From the NCBI RefSeq assembly GCF_003626535.1, contig NZ_RBAL01000016.1, positions 89,345-153,344 on the forward strand: a stretch of DNA of 64,000 nt, written 5' to 3'. Positions 35,621-43,388 of the stretch are shown here, in pieces; position 1 is the stretch's first letter; every line of letters starts with the position of its first letter. The position numbers and the translations under genes are program-made. Source of the stretch: Streptomyces hoynatensis (GTDB lineage Bacteria > Actinomycetota > Actinomycetes > Streptomycetales > Streptomycetaceae). The notes under the pieces are model-generated. The model searched no databases. It saw only the letters and a program-made list of their open reading frames with translations, and had not been told where the DNA came from.

Positions 35621-35953
35621 GATGGATGGTCCTCCACACTGAGTGACCGACCGAAGCCGTTGGTGGGTCGTGAGATAGCACCCGCGACGTTTGCTCCGCC
35701 CAGTGTTCTCATGGCTACGTAGCTGAGTGCGCGGGACTTTCAGCGTCTCACCAAAAAGTGAGACGGTCAACACGATCACACCGCGCACGGCCGTGCCCCC
35801 TGGGCCGGTGGAGATCCACTGCGCGGGGCTCGCCGATCGTTTTCCCTCGGCTCCTCGGGTGCCGCGCAGGCGGGTGGTGGCGGAAGCCTTGCACGTCGGA
35901 GCGGGGAAGGCAAGGGATTTCCGGCAGCTTTGCGGGCGCGACGCGGCACCCCG
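35621..35953. other. Intergenic region upstream of the coiled-coil gene
   Basis: 333 bp with no supportable gene, slightly less GC-rich than its surroundings. It must hold the promoter of the 68-residue gene. I find no convincing -35/-10 pair; the clearest structure is the dyad at 35744-35765. Confidence 0.5.
35744..35765. promoter_or_regulatory. Perfect 8-bp inverted repeat CGTCTCAC-n6-GTGAGACG
   Basis: Two perfect 8-bp arms around CAAAAA, 124 bp upstream of the coiled-coil gene. A minus-strand TTGACC (35770-35765), a good -35 shape, overlaps its edge, though no good -10 follows at 17 bp. Could be an operator or a bidirectional terminator for the acylphosphatase side. Confidence 0.5.
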
Positions 35954-36346
35954 TCAGCGGATGGCGAAGTCCTCGTAGCCGCCGCGCGGTGTGTCCCATA
36001 TCTCGGTGACGCCGTCCACGCTCCCGGGCGTGTCGCCGTCGCGCAGCCACCCCAGGAGGCGCTCGCAGCGCTCGCGCGCCCCCTCGGCCACCACCTCGAC
36101 CCGGCCGTCCCGCAGGTTCCGCGCACAGCCCAGGAGCCCGCCGATGGCCAGGGCCTGGGCCCGCGTGTACCAGCGGAATCCGACGCCCTGCACCCGGCCG
36201 CGCACCCACGCGGTCATCCGGACCTGCCCCGTCTCCGCCACCCCGGCCGCGTCCTGCGTGGCCTCGCGCTGCTCCGCCTCCTGCGGGTCCCGGGGGCCGG
36301 CCCCCGGTGCTCCGGCCCGCTCCGCGGAGCCGTTCGGTCGGTTCAT
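35954..36346 (-). CDS. Acylphosphatase
   Basis: Hydrolyses acyl phosphates such as carbamoyl or acetyl phosphate. The core has the signature RGRVQGVGFRWYTRAQA, with the catalytic Arg in GVGFRW, and NLRDGRVEVVAEG with the catalytic Asn. The C-terminus GVTEIWDTPRGGYEDFAIR is full length. With the ATG at 36346 there is an unusual hydrophilic extension of about 43 residues. Starting at the ATG at 36217 gives 87 residues, the normal size; neither has a strong Shine-Dalgarno. Located beside smc, as in S. coelicolor. Confidence 0.88.
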   Translation of the reverse strand: MNRPNGSAERAGAPGAGPRDPQEAEQREATQDAAGVAETGQVRMTAWVRGRVQGVGFRWYTRAQALAIGGLLGCARNLRDGRVEVVAEGARERCERLLGWLRDGDTPGSVDGVTEIWDTPRGGYEDFAIR

Positions 36347-36478
36347 GTGACGCACGCTATCCCGTCATTTCCGTTCGGACACTTCCGCCCGCGGCGCCAT
36401 GCCGTATCGTCACGCGTTGAACATTCACCCGTTCAGGTGCTTCGCGTTCTTCACCGAGTGACGAGGACGGTGCCACAG

Positions 36479-37309
36479 ATGGGTCGCCATCGACATCGCC
36501 ACCGCCGTCGGCGGAACCACGTGCGTTCCGGACTTGTCGGCGCCTCGGCCGCACTTGCCGTGAGCGCGGTCGCCGTGGGGTCCGGGCTACTGCCGAGCGC
36601 GGGGGACACCCACGTCGACGACGCCGGCGGCCTCGCCCCCACGCCGCGTGGCGCCTCCTCGGCGGGCACGACGGCCCCGGCCGACCGCACAAGCCCCGGG
36701 AGCGGGGAGGAGACGGAGCGGCAGCGCACCCGGGAGGAGCACGCCTCGCCCCGGGAGTCCCCCTCCCCCACCGCCGAGGAAACCCCCTCGCGGCCCGCCT
36801 CCGAGCCGCCGGAGGAGTCCGCCGGGGAGACCTCCGCTGACCCGGAGCCGACCGCGGAGCCCAGCAGCCAGGAGCCCGAGCCCACCGAGGCGCCCACCCA
36901 GGAGGAGACCGGCGCCCCCGACGCGGACCCCGAGTCGGCCGCCGTGCTGCAGGTGCTCTCCCTGGTCAACGCCGAGCGCGGGCAGGCGGGCTGCCAGCCG
37001 CTGACGCTGGACGCGCAGCTCGGCGCCCTCGCCCAGGACTTCAGCGAGGACATGGCGGCCAGGGGCTTCTTCGACCACACCGACCCGGACGGCCTCACCC
37101 CCTGGGACCGGGCCCAGGTCGCGGGCATAGGCAACCTCGGCGGCGAGAACATAGCCCGCGGCCAGCAGGACGCCCAGGCCGTGATGGACGCCTGGATGGG
37201 CAGCGAGGGGCACCGGGCCAACATCCTCAACTGCGAGTTCCGCACCCTGGGCGTCGGCGTGCACTTCGGCACCGGCGGCCCCTGGTGGACGCAGGACTTC
37301 GGTTACTGA
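36479..37309 (+). CDS. Secreted CAP/SCP-domain protein
   Basis: A 276-residue exported protein. A His/Arg-rich start is followed by a signal-like hydrophobic segment (about 17-40), a Pro/Thr/Ser/Glu-rich stalk (about 45-150) and a C-terminal CAP domain (about 155-276) containing LVNAERGQAGCQPL, FFDHTDPDG, GENIARG and GSEGHRANILNCEFRTLGVG. The paired His and Glu residues of bacterial CAP domains are present. Ligand or activity unknown. ATG at 36479; a GTG nine bases upstream is an alternative. Its stop overlaps the convergent mutM stop by 7 bp. Confidence 0.9.
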   Translation: MGRHRHRHRRRRNHVRSGLVGASAALAVSAVAVGSGLLPSAGDTHVDDAGGLAPTPRGASSAGTTAPADRTSPGSGEETERQRTREEHASPRESPSPTAEETPSRPASEPPEESAGETSADPEPTAEPSSQEPEPTEAPTQEETGAPDADPESAAVLQVLSLVNAERGQAGCQPLTLDAQLGALAQDFSEDMAARGFFDHTDPDGLTPWDRAQVAGIGNLGGENIARGQQDAQAVMDAWMGSEGHRANILNCEFRTLGVGVHFGTGGPWWTQDFGY

Positions 37310-38163
37310 GCCGCCCGGCGCGCGGGGCGCTGGCACCGCGGGCAGAAGTAGCTCGACCGGTTCATCCAGGGGCGCCTGCGCACCGGCGTCCCACACCGGC
37401 GGCAGGGCTGGTCCTCCCTGCCGTACACCCGGAGGGACCGGCTGAAGTACCCGGACTCGCCGTTGACGTTGACGTACAGGCTGTCGAAGCTGGTGCCGCC
37501 GACGGCCAGCGCGGCGTTCATCACCTCGCGCACGCCGGCGATCAGCTCGGCGGTCCTCGCCCTGCCGAGGCTCGCGGTGGGGCGGTCGTAGTGCAGCCTC
37601 GCCAGCCACAGCGCCTCGTCGGCGTAGATGTTGCCGACGCCGCTGATGAGGGACTGGTCGAGCAGCGCCCGCTTCAGGGTGGTCCGGCGCCGGCGCAGCG
37701 CCTCGTGGAAGGCGTCCTCGTCGAACTCCGGGTCGAGGGGGTCGCGCGCGATGTGGCCTATCACCTCGGGCAGCCCGTCGGCCGCCACCGGATGCAGCGA
37801 AAGACCGCCGAACGTCCGCTGGTCGACGAAGCGCAGCTCGCCACGCGCGGCGTCCGTGAAGGTGATCCGCACCCGCAGGTGCTTCTCGTCCGGCGCGGCG
37901 CCCGGCTGCACGAGCAGCTGCCCGCTCATGCCCAGGTGCGCGAGCAGCGCCAGCTCGGAACCCAGGGGCAGCCACAGGTACTTGCCGCGGCGGCGCACGT
38001 CGAGCACCCGGGCGCCACGCAGCCGCCCGGCGAAGTCCACGGCGCCCGCGAGGTGGCGGCGCACGGCGCGCGGGTGCAGCACCTCGGCACCGGCGATCGT
38101 CCGGCCGCCCACCCAGCGTTCGAGGCCGCGCCTGACGACCTCGACCTCGGGCAGCTCAGGCAA
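37303..38163 (-). CDS. mutM: Formamidopyrimidine-DNA glycosylase
   Basis: Removes 8-oxoguanine and FapyG from DNA. With the TTG at 38163 as start the product is 286 residues beginning PELPEVEVVRRGL after Met removal. The N-terminal Pro is the Schiff-base nucleophile and must be residue 1, so the longer frame upstream cannot be right. The catalytic Lys of RRGKYLWL (about residue 59) and the C-terminal zinc finger CRRC...CPRC (about 248-273) are intact. Overlaps the rnc stop by 8 bp. Confidence 0.96.
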   Translation of the reverse strand: MPELPEVEVVRRGLERWVGGRTIAGAEVLHPRAVRRHLAGAVDFAGRLRGARVLDVRRRGKYLWLPLGSELALLAHLGMSGQLLVQPGAAPDEKHLRVRITFTDAARGELRFVDQRTFGGLSLHPVAADGLPEVIGHIARDPLDPEFDEDAFHEALRRRRTTLKRALLDQSLISGVGNIYADEALWLARLHYDRPTASLGRARTAELIAGVREVMNAALAVGGTSFDSLYVNVNGESGYFSRSLRVYGREDQPCRRCGTPVRRRPWMNRSSYFCPRCQRPARRAAQ

Positions 38164-38956
38164 CGGTCTCGCCGTCGGCCGGCTCGGCGCCCTCGGCCTG
38201 CCGCTCCCGTTCGGCGTCGAGCGCCCCGCGGATGGCGCGCCAGGCCGTCTCGGCGGCCTGCTGCTCCGCTTCCTTCTTGCTGCGGCCTGTGCCGGTGCCG
38301 TAGGTCTCGCCGCCGACACGGGCCGCAGCGGTGAAGGTCTTCTCGTGATCGGGGCCGGTCTCGCTGATCACGTACTCGGGCACGCCGAGCCCCTCGGCCG
38401 CGCTCAGCTCCTGGAGACTGGTCTTCCAGTCCAGGCCGGCGCCCAGGTTCGAGGAGCGCTCGATCACCGGGTCGAACAGCCGGTGCACGAGGGCGTCCGC
38501 GGCTTCCAGGCCCTGGTCGAGGTAGACGGCACCGATCACCGCCTCGAGGGTGTCGGCCAGGATCGACGCCTTGTTCCGGCCGCCGGTGACCTCCTCGCCC
38601 CGGCCGAGCCTGACGAACGCGCCCAGGTCGAGGCCGCGGGCCACCTCGGCCAGCGCCCTGGCCTGGACGACGGCCGCGCGCAGCTTGGCGAGCTGCCCTT
38701 CCGCGAGATCGGGATGGCGGCGGTAGAGGGTGTCGGTGACGATGAGGCCGAGCACCGAATCCCCGAGAAACTCCAGCCGCTCGTTCGTGGGCAGCCCACC
38801 GTTCTCGTACGCATAGCTGCGGTGGGTGAGCGCACGAATCAGAAGGGCGGGCTCGAGCCGGTAGCCGAGCCGCCCTTCCAGAGTCGCGAGGGACGAGGCC
38901 GTGTCCGCCGACGCCTGGGGTTGCGACCTCCTGGCGTGTGACATGGAGCCTGTCAC
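38156..38956 (-). CDS. rnc: Ribonuclease III
   Basis: Cleaves double-stranded RNA in rRNA and mRNA processing. In S. coelicolor it is AbsB, a global regulator of antibiotic production. The 266-residue product has the catalytic signature NERLEFLGDSVLGL (about 57-70), ADTLEAVIGAVYLDQG (about 130-145) and a C-terminal dsRNA-binding domain (about 175-245, GTGTGRSKKEAEQQAAE). GTG at 38956 or ATG at 38944 could start it. Linked to rpmF upstream and mutM downstream by very short spacers. Confidence 0.96.
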   Translation of the reverse strand: MTGSMSHARRSQPQASADTASSLATLEGRLGYRLEPALLIRALTHRSYAYENGGLPTNERLEFLGDSVLGLIVTDTLYRRHPDLAEGQLAKLRAAVVQARALAEVARGLDLGAFVRLGRGEEVTGGRNKASILADTLEAVIGAVYLDQGLEAADALVHRLFDPVIERSSNLGAGLDWKTSLQELSAAEGLGVPEYVISETGPDHEKTFTAAARVGGETYGTGTGRSKKEAEQQAAETAWRAIRGALDAERERQAEGAEPADGETVA

Positions 38957-38963
38957 CCGCCGA

Positions 38964-39137
38964 TCAGACCTCGAGGACCTGACGGCGGTTGTACGTGCCG
39001 CAGTTGGAGCACGCGGTGTGCTGGAGCCTCGGCTCCTGGCAGCGCTCGCAACGCACCAGGTTGGGGGCCGCAGCCTTCCACTGCGACCGGCGGTGGCGCG
39101 TGTTGCTGCGCGACATCTTCCGCTTCGGAACAGCCAC
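38964..39137 (-). CDS. rpmF: 50S ribosomal protein L32 (zinc-binding form)
   Basis: A 57-residue L32 starting MAVPKRKMSRSNTRHRR from GTG at 39137. Two Cys pairs (CERC and CSNC) make the zinc ribbon, so this is the zinc-dependent C+ type. Streptomyces often carry zinc-free paralogues controlled by Zur elsewhere. It follows the DUF177 gene by 2 bp, the usual bacterial pairing. Confidence 0.96.
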   Translation of the reverse strand: MAVPKRKMSRSNTRHRRSQWKAAAPNLVRCERCQEPRLQHTACSNCGTYNRRQVLEV

Positions 39138-39139
39138 GG

Positions 39140-39880
39140 CTACTTCTCCTGTGGATCGTCCCCGCTGCCGCGGGGTGGCTTCTCTTGCTTGACTTGCTGG
39201 TCTGGCTCCGCGGTCCCCGCCGGCCCGAGGGCGGCGGAGAAGTCGCGCAGCGCCGCCCACCGGACGTCGACGACGTCCTCGTGGCGGTGGTCCGGGTCCT
39301 CCGCGAGCAGCGCCCCGCACTCGGGGCACAGTCCCGGGCAGTCCTCCCGGCACACCGGCTGCAGGGGCAGTGCGAGCACCACCGCGTCCCGCACCACGGG
39401 CTCGAGGTCGAACAGGTCCCCCTGGAGGAAGAGCGTCTCCTCCTCCGCCTCCTCGGCGCCGGGCTCCGCCTGGCGGTGGGCGCCCTCGGCCTCGGGGTAG
39501 GAGAACATCTCCTGGAAGTCCGCCGTCACCTCACGGCCGACCGGCTCGAGACACCTTACGCACTCGCCCGCCAGCGGCGCACGGACGGTACCCGTGACGA
39601 GCACGCCCTCGATGACCGACTCCATCCGGAGCGACACCTCGAGCGGGGCGCCCTTGGGCACGCCGATGACCTCGATGCCGAGGTCGGCCGGGGCCTCGAC
39701 CGTCCGGGAGACCCGCTTGAGGGCACCGGCACGCCGCCCCAGCTCGCGTGTGTCGAACACGAGCGGGGCTCGGTGATCCAGCGGGGCGTTCAGGGCTTTC
39801 TGCTTTCTCGCGTTGGTGGGGCCGCGCGAAGCCGCGGGCGCCGGGCCCTGCCGGAGGGCCGGGCGGGCAGCCACGATCAC
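39140..39880 (-). CDS. DUF177/YceD family protein
   Basis: A 246-residue member of the family that always precedes rpmF; YceD homologues are linked to 23S rRNA accumulation in plants and bacteria. Recognisable parts are LVFDTRELGRRAGAL near residue 40, CVRCLEPVGREVTADFQEMF near 108-127 and the Cys cluster CREDCPGLCPECG near 185-197, which probably binds zinc. The first 30 residues from GTG at 39880 look poorly conserved; the true start may be nearer ALNAPLDHR, but no ATG, GTG or TTG lies there. Confidence 0.88.
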   Translation of the reverse strand: MIVAARPALRQGPAPAASRGPTNARKQKALNAPLDHRAPLVFDTRELGRRAGALKRVSRTVEAPADLGIEVIGVPKGAPLEVSLRMESVIEGVLVTGTVRAPLAGECVRCLEPVGREVTADFQEMFSYPEAEGAHRQAEPGAEEAEEETLFLQGDLFDLEPVVRDAVVLALPLQPVCREDCPGLCPECGALLAEDPDHRHEDVVDVRWAALRDFSAALGPAGTAEPDQQVKQEKPPRGSGDDPQEK

Positions 39881-39992
39881 CAGAGCGCCGCGGCCGAACA
39901 GTCAGCATACTTCACGGCCCGGCGGTCACCCAATCCGCTGCTCCGCCCCCCGGAACCGGCCGGCGGGACGCCCTGCCGCGTTGCCGGAACGC

Positions 39993-40044
39993 CCCCGTAC
40001 GCCCCGCACGAGGGCGCGTTGCCCGCCGCGCGGGGCGTACGGGG
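39993..40044 (-). terminator. 15-bp stem terminator after the SepIVA-like gene
   Basis: Arms 39993-40007 and 40030-40044 (CCCCGTACGCCCCGC and its complement) are perfect over 15 bp. The 22-nt loop can itself fold a GGGC/GCCC stem. It starts 7 nt after the stop on the minus strand. No T-tract, as is common in Streptomyces. Confidence 0.75.
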
Positions 40045-40050
40045 CCCCGC

Positions 40051-41142
40051 CTAGTGCTGACCCTGCTGGTAGCGGCGCAGCTGCTCGGCGTCGATCATCC
40101 CGGTGTCGAACAGGCTGGTCTCGTCGAGCACGGCCGGGGCCTGGTAGTCGTAGCCGCCCTGCGCGGGCACCGGCTGGCGGCCGTAGGGGTCCTGGGCGTA
40201 GCCGGTGGCATAGGCCCCCTCGCCGGCGTACGGGTCCTGGGCGTAGCCGCCCTGCCCGTAGCCCTCCTGCCCGTAGCCGCCCTGCCCGTACGCGTCCTGG
40301 CCGTAGCCGCCCTGGCCGTAGGCGTCCTGCGCGCCGGCGGCCTGGAGGGCGTAGGGGTCCTCGGCGGGCACGTAGGAGGGGGCGGCCGGCTGCGGCTCGG
40401 CCTCCACCGGCCCGGCCTCGGCCTGGCGCTCGGGCTGGGGCATGCCGAGGTAGTCGTAGGTGTCCTGGTCGGGCCGCCGGTCGAAGTACGCCTCGCCGGC
40501 GCGGCCGCCCTCCGCCGCCTCCCGCGCCTCCTGGTCGGCCACGTGCTGGGCGAGTTCGTCGATGGGGCGGTGGCCGGTCAGCTTCTGCCTGCCCCGGCCC
40601 ACCGCCTCCAGCGTCTTGCGGAGCACCGCCTCGATGGCCCCGAACTGGGCCTCCACGTACTCGTCGGCGTGGGCGAGCAATTCCCCCGGGTCGCCGCGGC
40701 CGGCGCCGAGCAGCTTCTCGCGGCCCCGGTCCACCGAGCCGATGGTCTTGCCGAGGACGACCTCGAAGTTGGCCAGCTTGCTGTCCACGTAGTCGTCGGC
40801 CTGCTCCTTGACCTCGGCGGCCTCGCGGCGCGCCTCGGCGAGGATGCGGGCCGCCTCCTGCTGGGCCTGCTGGACGACCTCGGTGGTCTCGACGAGCGAG
40901 CCGCGCTCCGCGTGCGCCGCCTCGAGGATGCGCTGTGCCTCCTGCTGGGCCTCGGCCACGACCTGCTCACGGCCGCCGAGCACCTCCTGGGCCTGGGCGA
41001 GCGAGTCGGGCAGCGCCTGGCGCACCTCGTCGAGGCGGGTGAGCAGCTCGGACCGGTTGATGACGCAGGATGCCGACATGGGCATGCCCTTGGCGTTCTG
41101 GACCGCCGCGACGATCTCGTCGAGTTTCTGCTGTACGTCCAC
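40051..41142 (-). CDS. SepIVA/DivIVA-like coiled-coil septum protein with Tyr/Gly/Gln-rich tail
   Basis: A 363-residue protein with a long Ala/Glu/Gln coiled coil over about residues 35-230 and a C-terminal low-complexity region (about 268-330) of YGQGG and YGQDA-type repeats. Position between DUF177-rpmF-rnc and coaD-rsmD matches mycobacterial SepIVA (MSMEG_2416/Rv2927c), an essential DivIVA-domain septum factor. That is my basis for the call; the streptomycete protein itself has not, to my knowledge, been given this role. ATG at 41142. A strong hairpin follows its stop. Confidence 0.75.
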   Translation of the reverse strand: MDVQQKLDEIVAAVQNAKGMPMSASCVINRSELLTRLDEVRQALPDSLAQAQEVLGGREQVVAEAQQEAQRILEAAHAERGSLVETTEVVQQAQQEAARILAEARREAAEVKEQADDYVDSKLANFEVVLGKTIGSVDRGREKLLGAGRGDPGELLAHADEYVEAQFGAIEAVLRKTLEAVGRGRQKLTGHRPIDELAQHVADQEAREAAEGGRAGEAYFDRRPDQDTYDYLGMPQPERQAEAGPVEAEPQPAAPSYVPAEDPYALQAAGAQDAYGQGGYGQDAYGQGGYGQEGYGQGGYAQDPYAGEGAYATGYAQDPYGRQPVPAQGGYDYQAPAVLDETSLFDTGMIDAEQLRRYQQGQH

Positions 41143-41199
41143 GAGGCGACTGTACGGCCAACCGGCCGCCGTGGGGCAGCGTTTGCGCCGTGCGCCCCG

Positions 41200-41730
41200 T
41201 CACCCCTGCGCGCCGGGCGCCTCGCCGCGGGGGCGCACCTTGGCGTGCAGCGCCGCGAGGACCGGCTCGGGCACCAGGTGGGAGACGTCACCGCCCCAGG
41301 CGGCGACCTCCTTGACGAGGCTGGAGGAGAGGAAGCTGTGCGTGGGGTTGGTGGGGATGAACAGCGTCTCCACCCCGGACAGCCCGTTGTTCATCTGCGC
41401 CATCTGCAACTCGTAGTCGAAGTCGCTGACGGCCCGCAGGCCCTTGACGATGGCCGGGATGTCCCGTTCCTTGCAGTAGTCCACGAGCAGGCCGTGGTAC
41501 GACTCGACGACGACATTGCCGTAGGCGCGGGTGCACTGCTCGATCAGCGAGATCCGCTCGCCGATGTCGAAGAGGCCCTTCTTCGACTTGTTGATCATGA
41601 CGGCGACGTGGACGATGTCGTAGAGCCTCGAGGCGCGGCCGACGATGTCGAGGTGCCCATTGGTGATGGGGTCGAAGGACCCCGGACAGACTGCGCGGCG
41701 CAACGGTCTTCCCTCGCTCTCCCGGCTCAT
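41200..41730 (-). CDS. coaD: Phosphopantetheine adenylyltransferase
   Basis: Fourth step of coenzyme A synthesis, from 4'-phosphopantetheine and ATP to dephospho-CoA. The 176-residue product has the nucleotidyltransferase motif GSFDPITNGHLDIV (TxGH type, about residues 17-30), KGLRAVSDFDYELQMA and SFLSSSLVKEVA near 130-141. ATG at 41730 overlaps the rsmD stop by 4 bp. The coaD-rsmD pair is widespread. Confidence 0.96.
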   Translation of the reverse strand: MSRESEGRPLRRAVCPGSFDPITNGHLDIVGRASRLYDIVHVAVMINKSKKGLFDIGERISLIEQCTRAYGNVVVESYHGLLVDYCKERDIPAIVKGLRAVSDFDYELQMAQMNNGLSGVETLFIPTNPTHSFLSSSLVKEVAAWGGDVSHLVPEPVLAALHAKVRPRGEAPGAQG

Positions 41731-42314
41731 GACCGGTCGGTGATGTGCTGGACGGCGGTCCGGCCATACCAGAGCGTTCCCTCGCCGTAGCGGCGTGAAC
41801 GCAGTTCCCGGAATCCGGCCGGCCAGGCGAAGTCACCGCCCCGGGTGCTCCGCTCCACGGTGGCCACGGCGTCCTCGGCGAGCCAGCCGTTCCTCCCGAG
41901 TGTGAGAAGGATCTCCCCCACCTCGCCGTCGCGCACCGCGTACGGCGGATCGAGGAAGACCAGGTCGTACGGCGGCCCGGGAGGGGGGCCCGCGACGACC
42001 TGCTCGGCCCTGGCGGCGCGCAGTTCGGCGCCCGGCAGCCCGAGGGTCCTGATGTTCTCCCTGATGGTCCCGGCCGCCCTCGGGTCGGACTCGGCGAGCA
42101 GGACGTGCGCCGCCCCCCGGGACAGGGCCTCCAGGCCGACGGCGCCCGAGCCGCCGTACAGGTCGAGGACCCGGGCGCCGGTCAGGGGACCCCACAGGGC
42201 GGTCCAGGTGGAGAAGAGTCCCTCGCGGGCGCGGTCCGAGGTGGGCCTGGTGCCGCCGCCCGGCGGCACGGCCAGCCGCCGTCCGCCCGCGGTACCGGCG
42301 ATCACGCGGGTCAT
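41727..42314 (-). CDS. rsmD: 16S rRNA (guanine966-N2)-methyltransferase RsmD
   Basis: The 195-residue product starts MTRVIAGTAGGRRL, has the SAM-binding segment VLDLYGGSGAVGLEALSRGA near 47-66 and the catalytic VFLDPPYAV near 120-128, both standard for RsmD. ATG at 42314 is chosen on family length; the frame upstream is Arg/Pro-rich and unlikely to be translated. Coupled to coaD. Confidence 0.94.
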   Translation of the reverse strand: MTRVIAGTAGGRRLAVPPGGGTRPTSDRAREGLFSTWTALWGPLTGARVLDLYGGSGAVGLEALSRGAAHVLLAESDPRAAGTIRENIRTLGLPGAELRAARAEQVVAGPPPGPPYDLVFLDPPYAVRDGEVGEILLTLGRNGWLAEDAVATVERSTRGGDFAWPAGFRELRSRRYGEGTLWYGRTAVQHITDRS

Positions 42315-42504
42315 GGGCCTCGCAGCGCTTCCTTCTCGGCGGACGTTCCGCGGCCCCGCGGCCTCGCCCCGAGAAACCGCCAGGGTCCGGCTGCGGCCGG
42401 AGGGCGGCCGGGGTGGCGGCCGGAGAACCACGTGGCCCCCACGCTATCCCGCCGTCCTGCGGCGCGGGGCGCCAGGGCACCGCTCGGGAGGCCCGAGACG
42501 CCGG

Positions 42505-43008
42505 TCAGCGGCCGGGCGCCTCCCGGGTGCCCGGCCCGCGGACGCCCGGCTCGCGGGAGGCGGCGCCGGCGCGCCTGGCGGCGAGTTCGGCCGCCCACTC
42601 CTCGCGGTACACCTCGCAGACCAGGCGATGGTCGGGCGTCTGGTCGTGCTCCAGCTCGTACAGGCACACCTCGCTGCCGTCGGCGAGCAGGAAGGCGTGC
42701 TCGTAGACCGAGCACCAGCCGCGGACGCAGCCCCGGCCGGGGGGCTCGGGCAGCCGCTCGATGTCGTATCCCCTGGCGGCGGCGAGCAGCCGCAGGACGT
42801 CCTCGCCCGGGCGGTCCGGGTTCACGGCGCGGCGCAGCAGGCGCCTGGCGTGGTCGGGGGAGTCCTGCCCGGGGTAGCTCCGCTGCCTGGGCAGGGACTC
42901 GCCGGGCAGGGCGCCCTGCCCTGCCGTCCCCTTCAGGGCGAGCAGGAGTTCCAGCTCCTCGGCGGACGGGATCTCGCTGCCGGGCAGGGCCTCTGGCTGG
43001 TCGGTCAT
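42505..43008 (-). CDS. Hypothetical protein
   Basis: I do not recognise this 167-residue protein. It starts at ATG 43008 after a good Shine-Dalgarno (GAGGAAAT). The first 35 residues are acidic and Leu-rich (SAEELELLLALKG). A middle segment DHARRLLRRAVNPDRPGE leads to a compact region with three Cys (GCVRGWCSVYEHAFLLADGS, then EVCLYELEHD) that reads like a small folded domain. The end is Arg/Gly/Pro-rich. It sits between rsmD and recG on the same strand and looks coding by composition; no function can be assigned. Confidence 0.75.
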   Translation of the reverse strand: MTDQPEALPGSEIPSAEELELLLALKGTAGQGALPGESLPRQRSYPGQDSPDHARRLLRRAVNPDRPGEDVLRLLAAARGYDIERLPEPPGRGCVRGWCSVYEHAFLLADGSEVCLYELEHDQTPDHRLVCEVYREEWAAELAARRAGAASREPGVRGPGTREAPGR

Positions 43009-43388
43009 GCGGATTTCCTCCCGGTATGCCTCTCCCGAACGGCCGGTGGGGCGCTCACCGTAGTGCCACGACTCCGCCGCGGGGAGCGTTTTACGCAAAG
43101 ACGAACGGCGCACAGCGCACGGTGTGCGACGCGCGGCGCGACCTCCCGCCCGGCCGGACGGGGGGCGCGAACGCCGCGCCGTGCGCACTTCTATGACGGA
43201 AAGGACGGACGGGTGGCTCCCGTCCCTCTCCCCGGCACATCCGGCTGTTTGCTGCGTTGTCCGGTGGTGTCCAACCGGGTCCGGCGGTGTCAGGCGCGGG
43301 GGCGCCGCCCGGCGGGGACCGGTGCGCCCGGCGCGCCCGCCCGCGCCCCGCACGCCCCCGGCTGCCCGGCCCGGCGCACGCCTTCGGG
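43009..43388. other. Intergenic region between recG and the hypothetical gene
   Basis: 380 bp with no supportable gene. It contains the 3' side of recG and the promoter region of the hypothetical gene. The one clear structure is a perfect hairpin at 43207-43225 (GGACGGG-n5-CCCGTCC). I see no convincing promoter and no repeats. Confidence 0.5.
43207..43225 (-). terminator. Possible recG terminator hairpin
   Basis: Perfect 7-bp stem with a 5-nt loop, 164 nt after the recG stop on the minus strand, followed by a short pyrimidine-rich stretch (GTCCTTTCC). Plausible but distant. Confidence 0.4.

Noticed and set aside
31598..35722. 1374-residue open frame antisense to smc
   Set aside because: It is the GC-frame shadow of smc: Leu/Gly/Arg-rich, no domain, covers the exact complement of a fully conserved gene.
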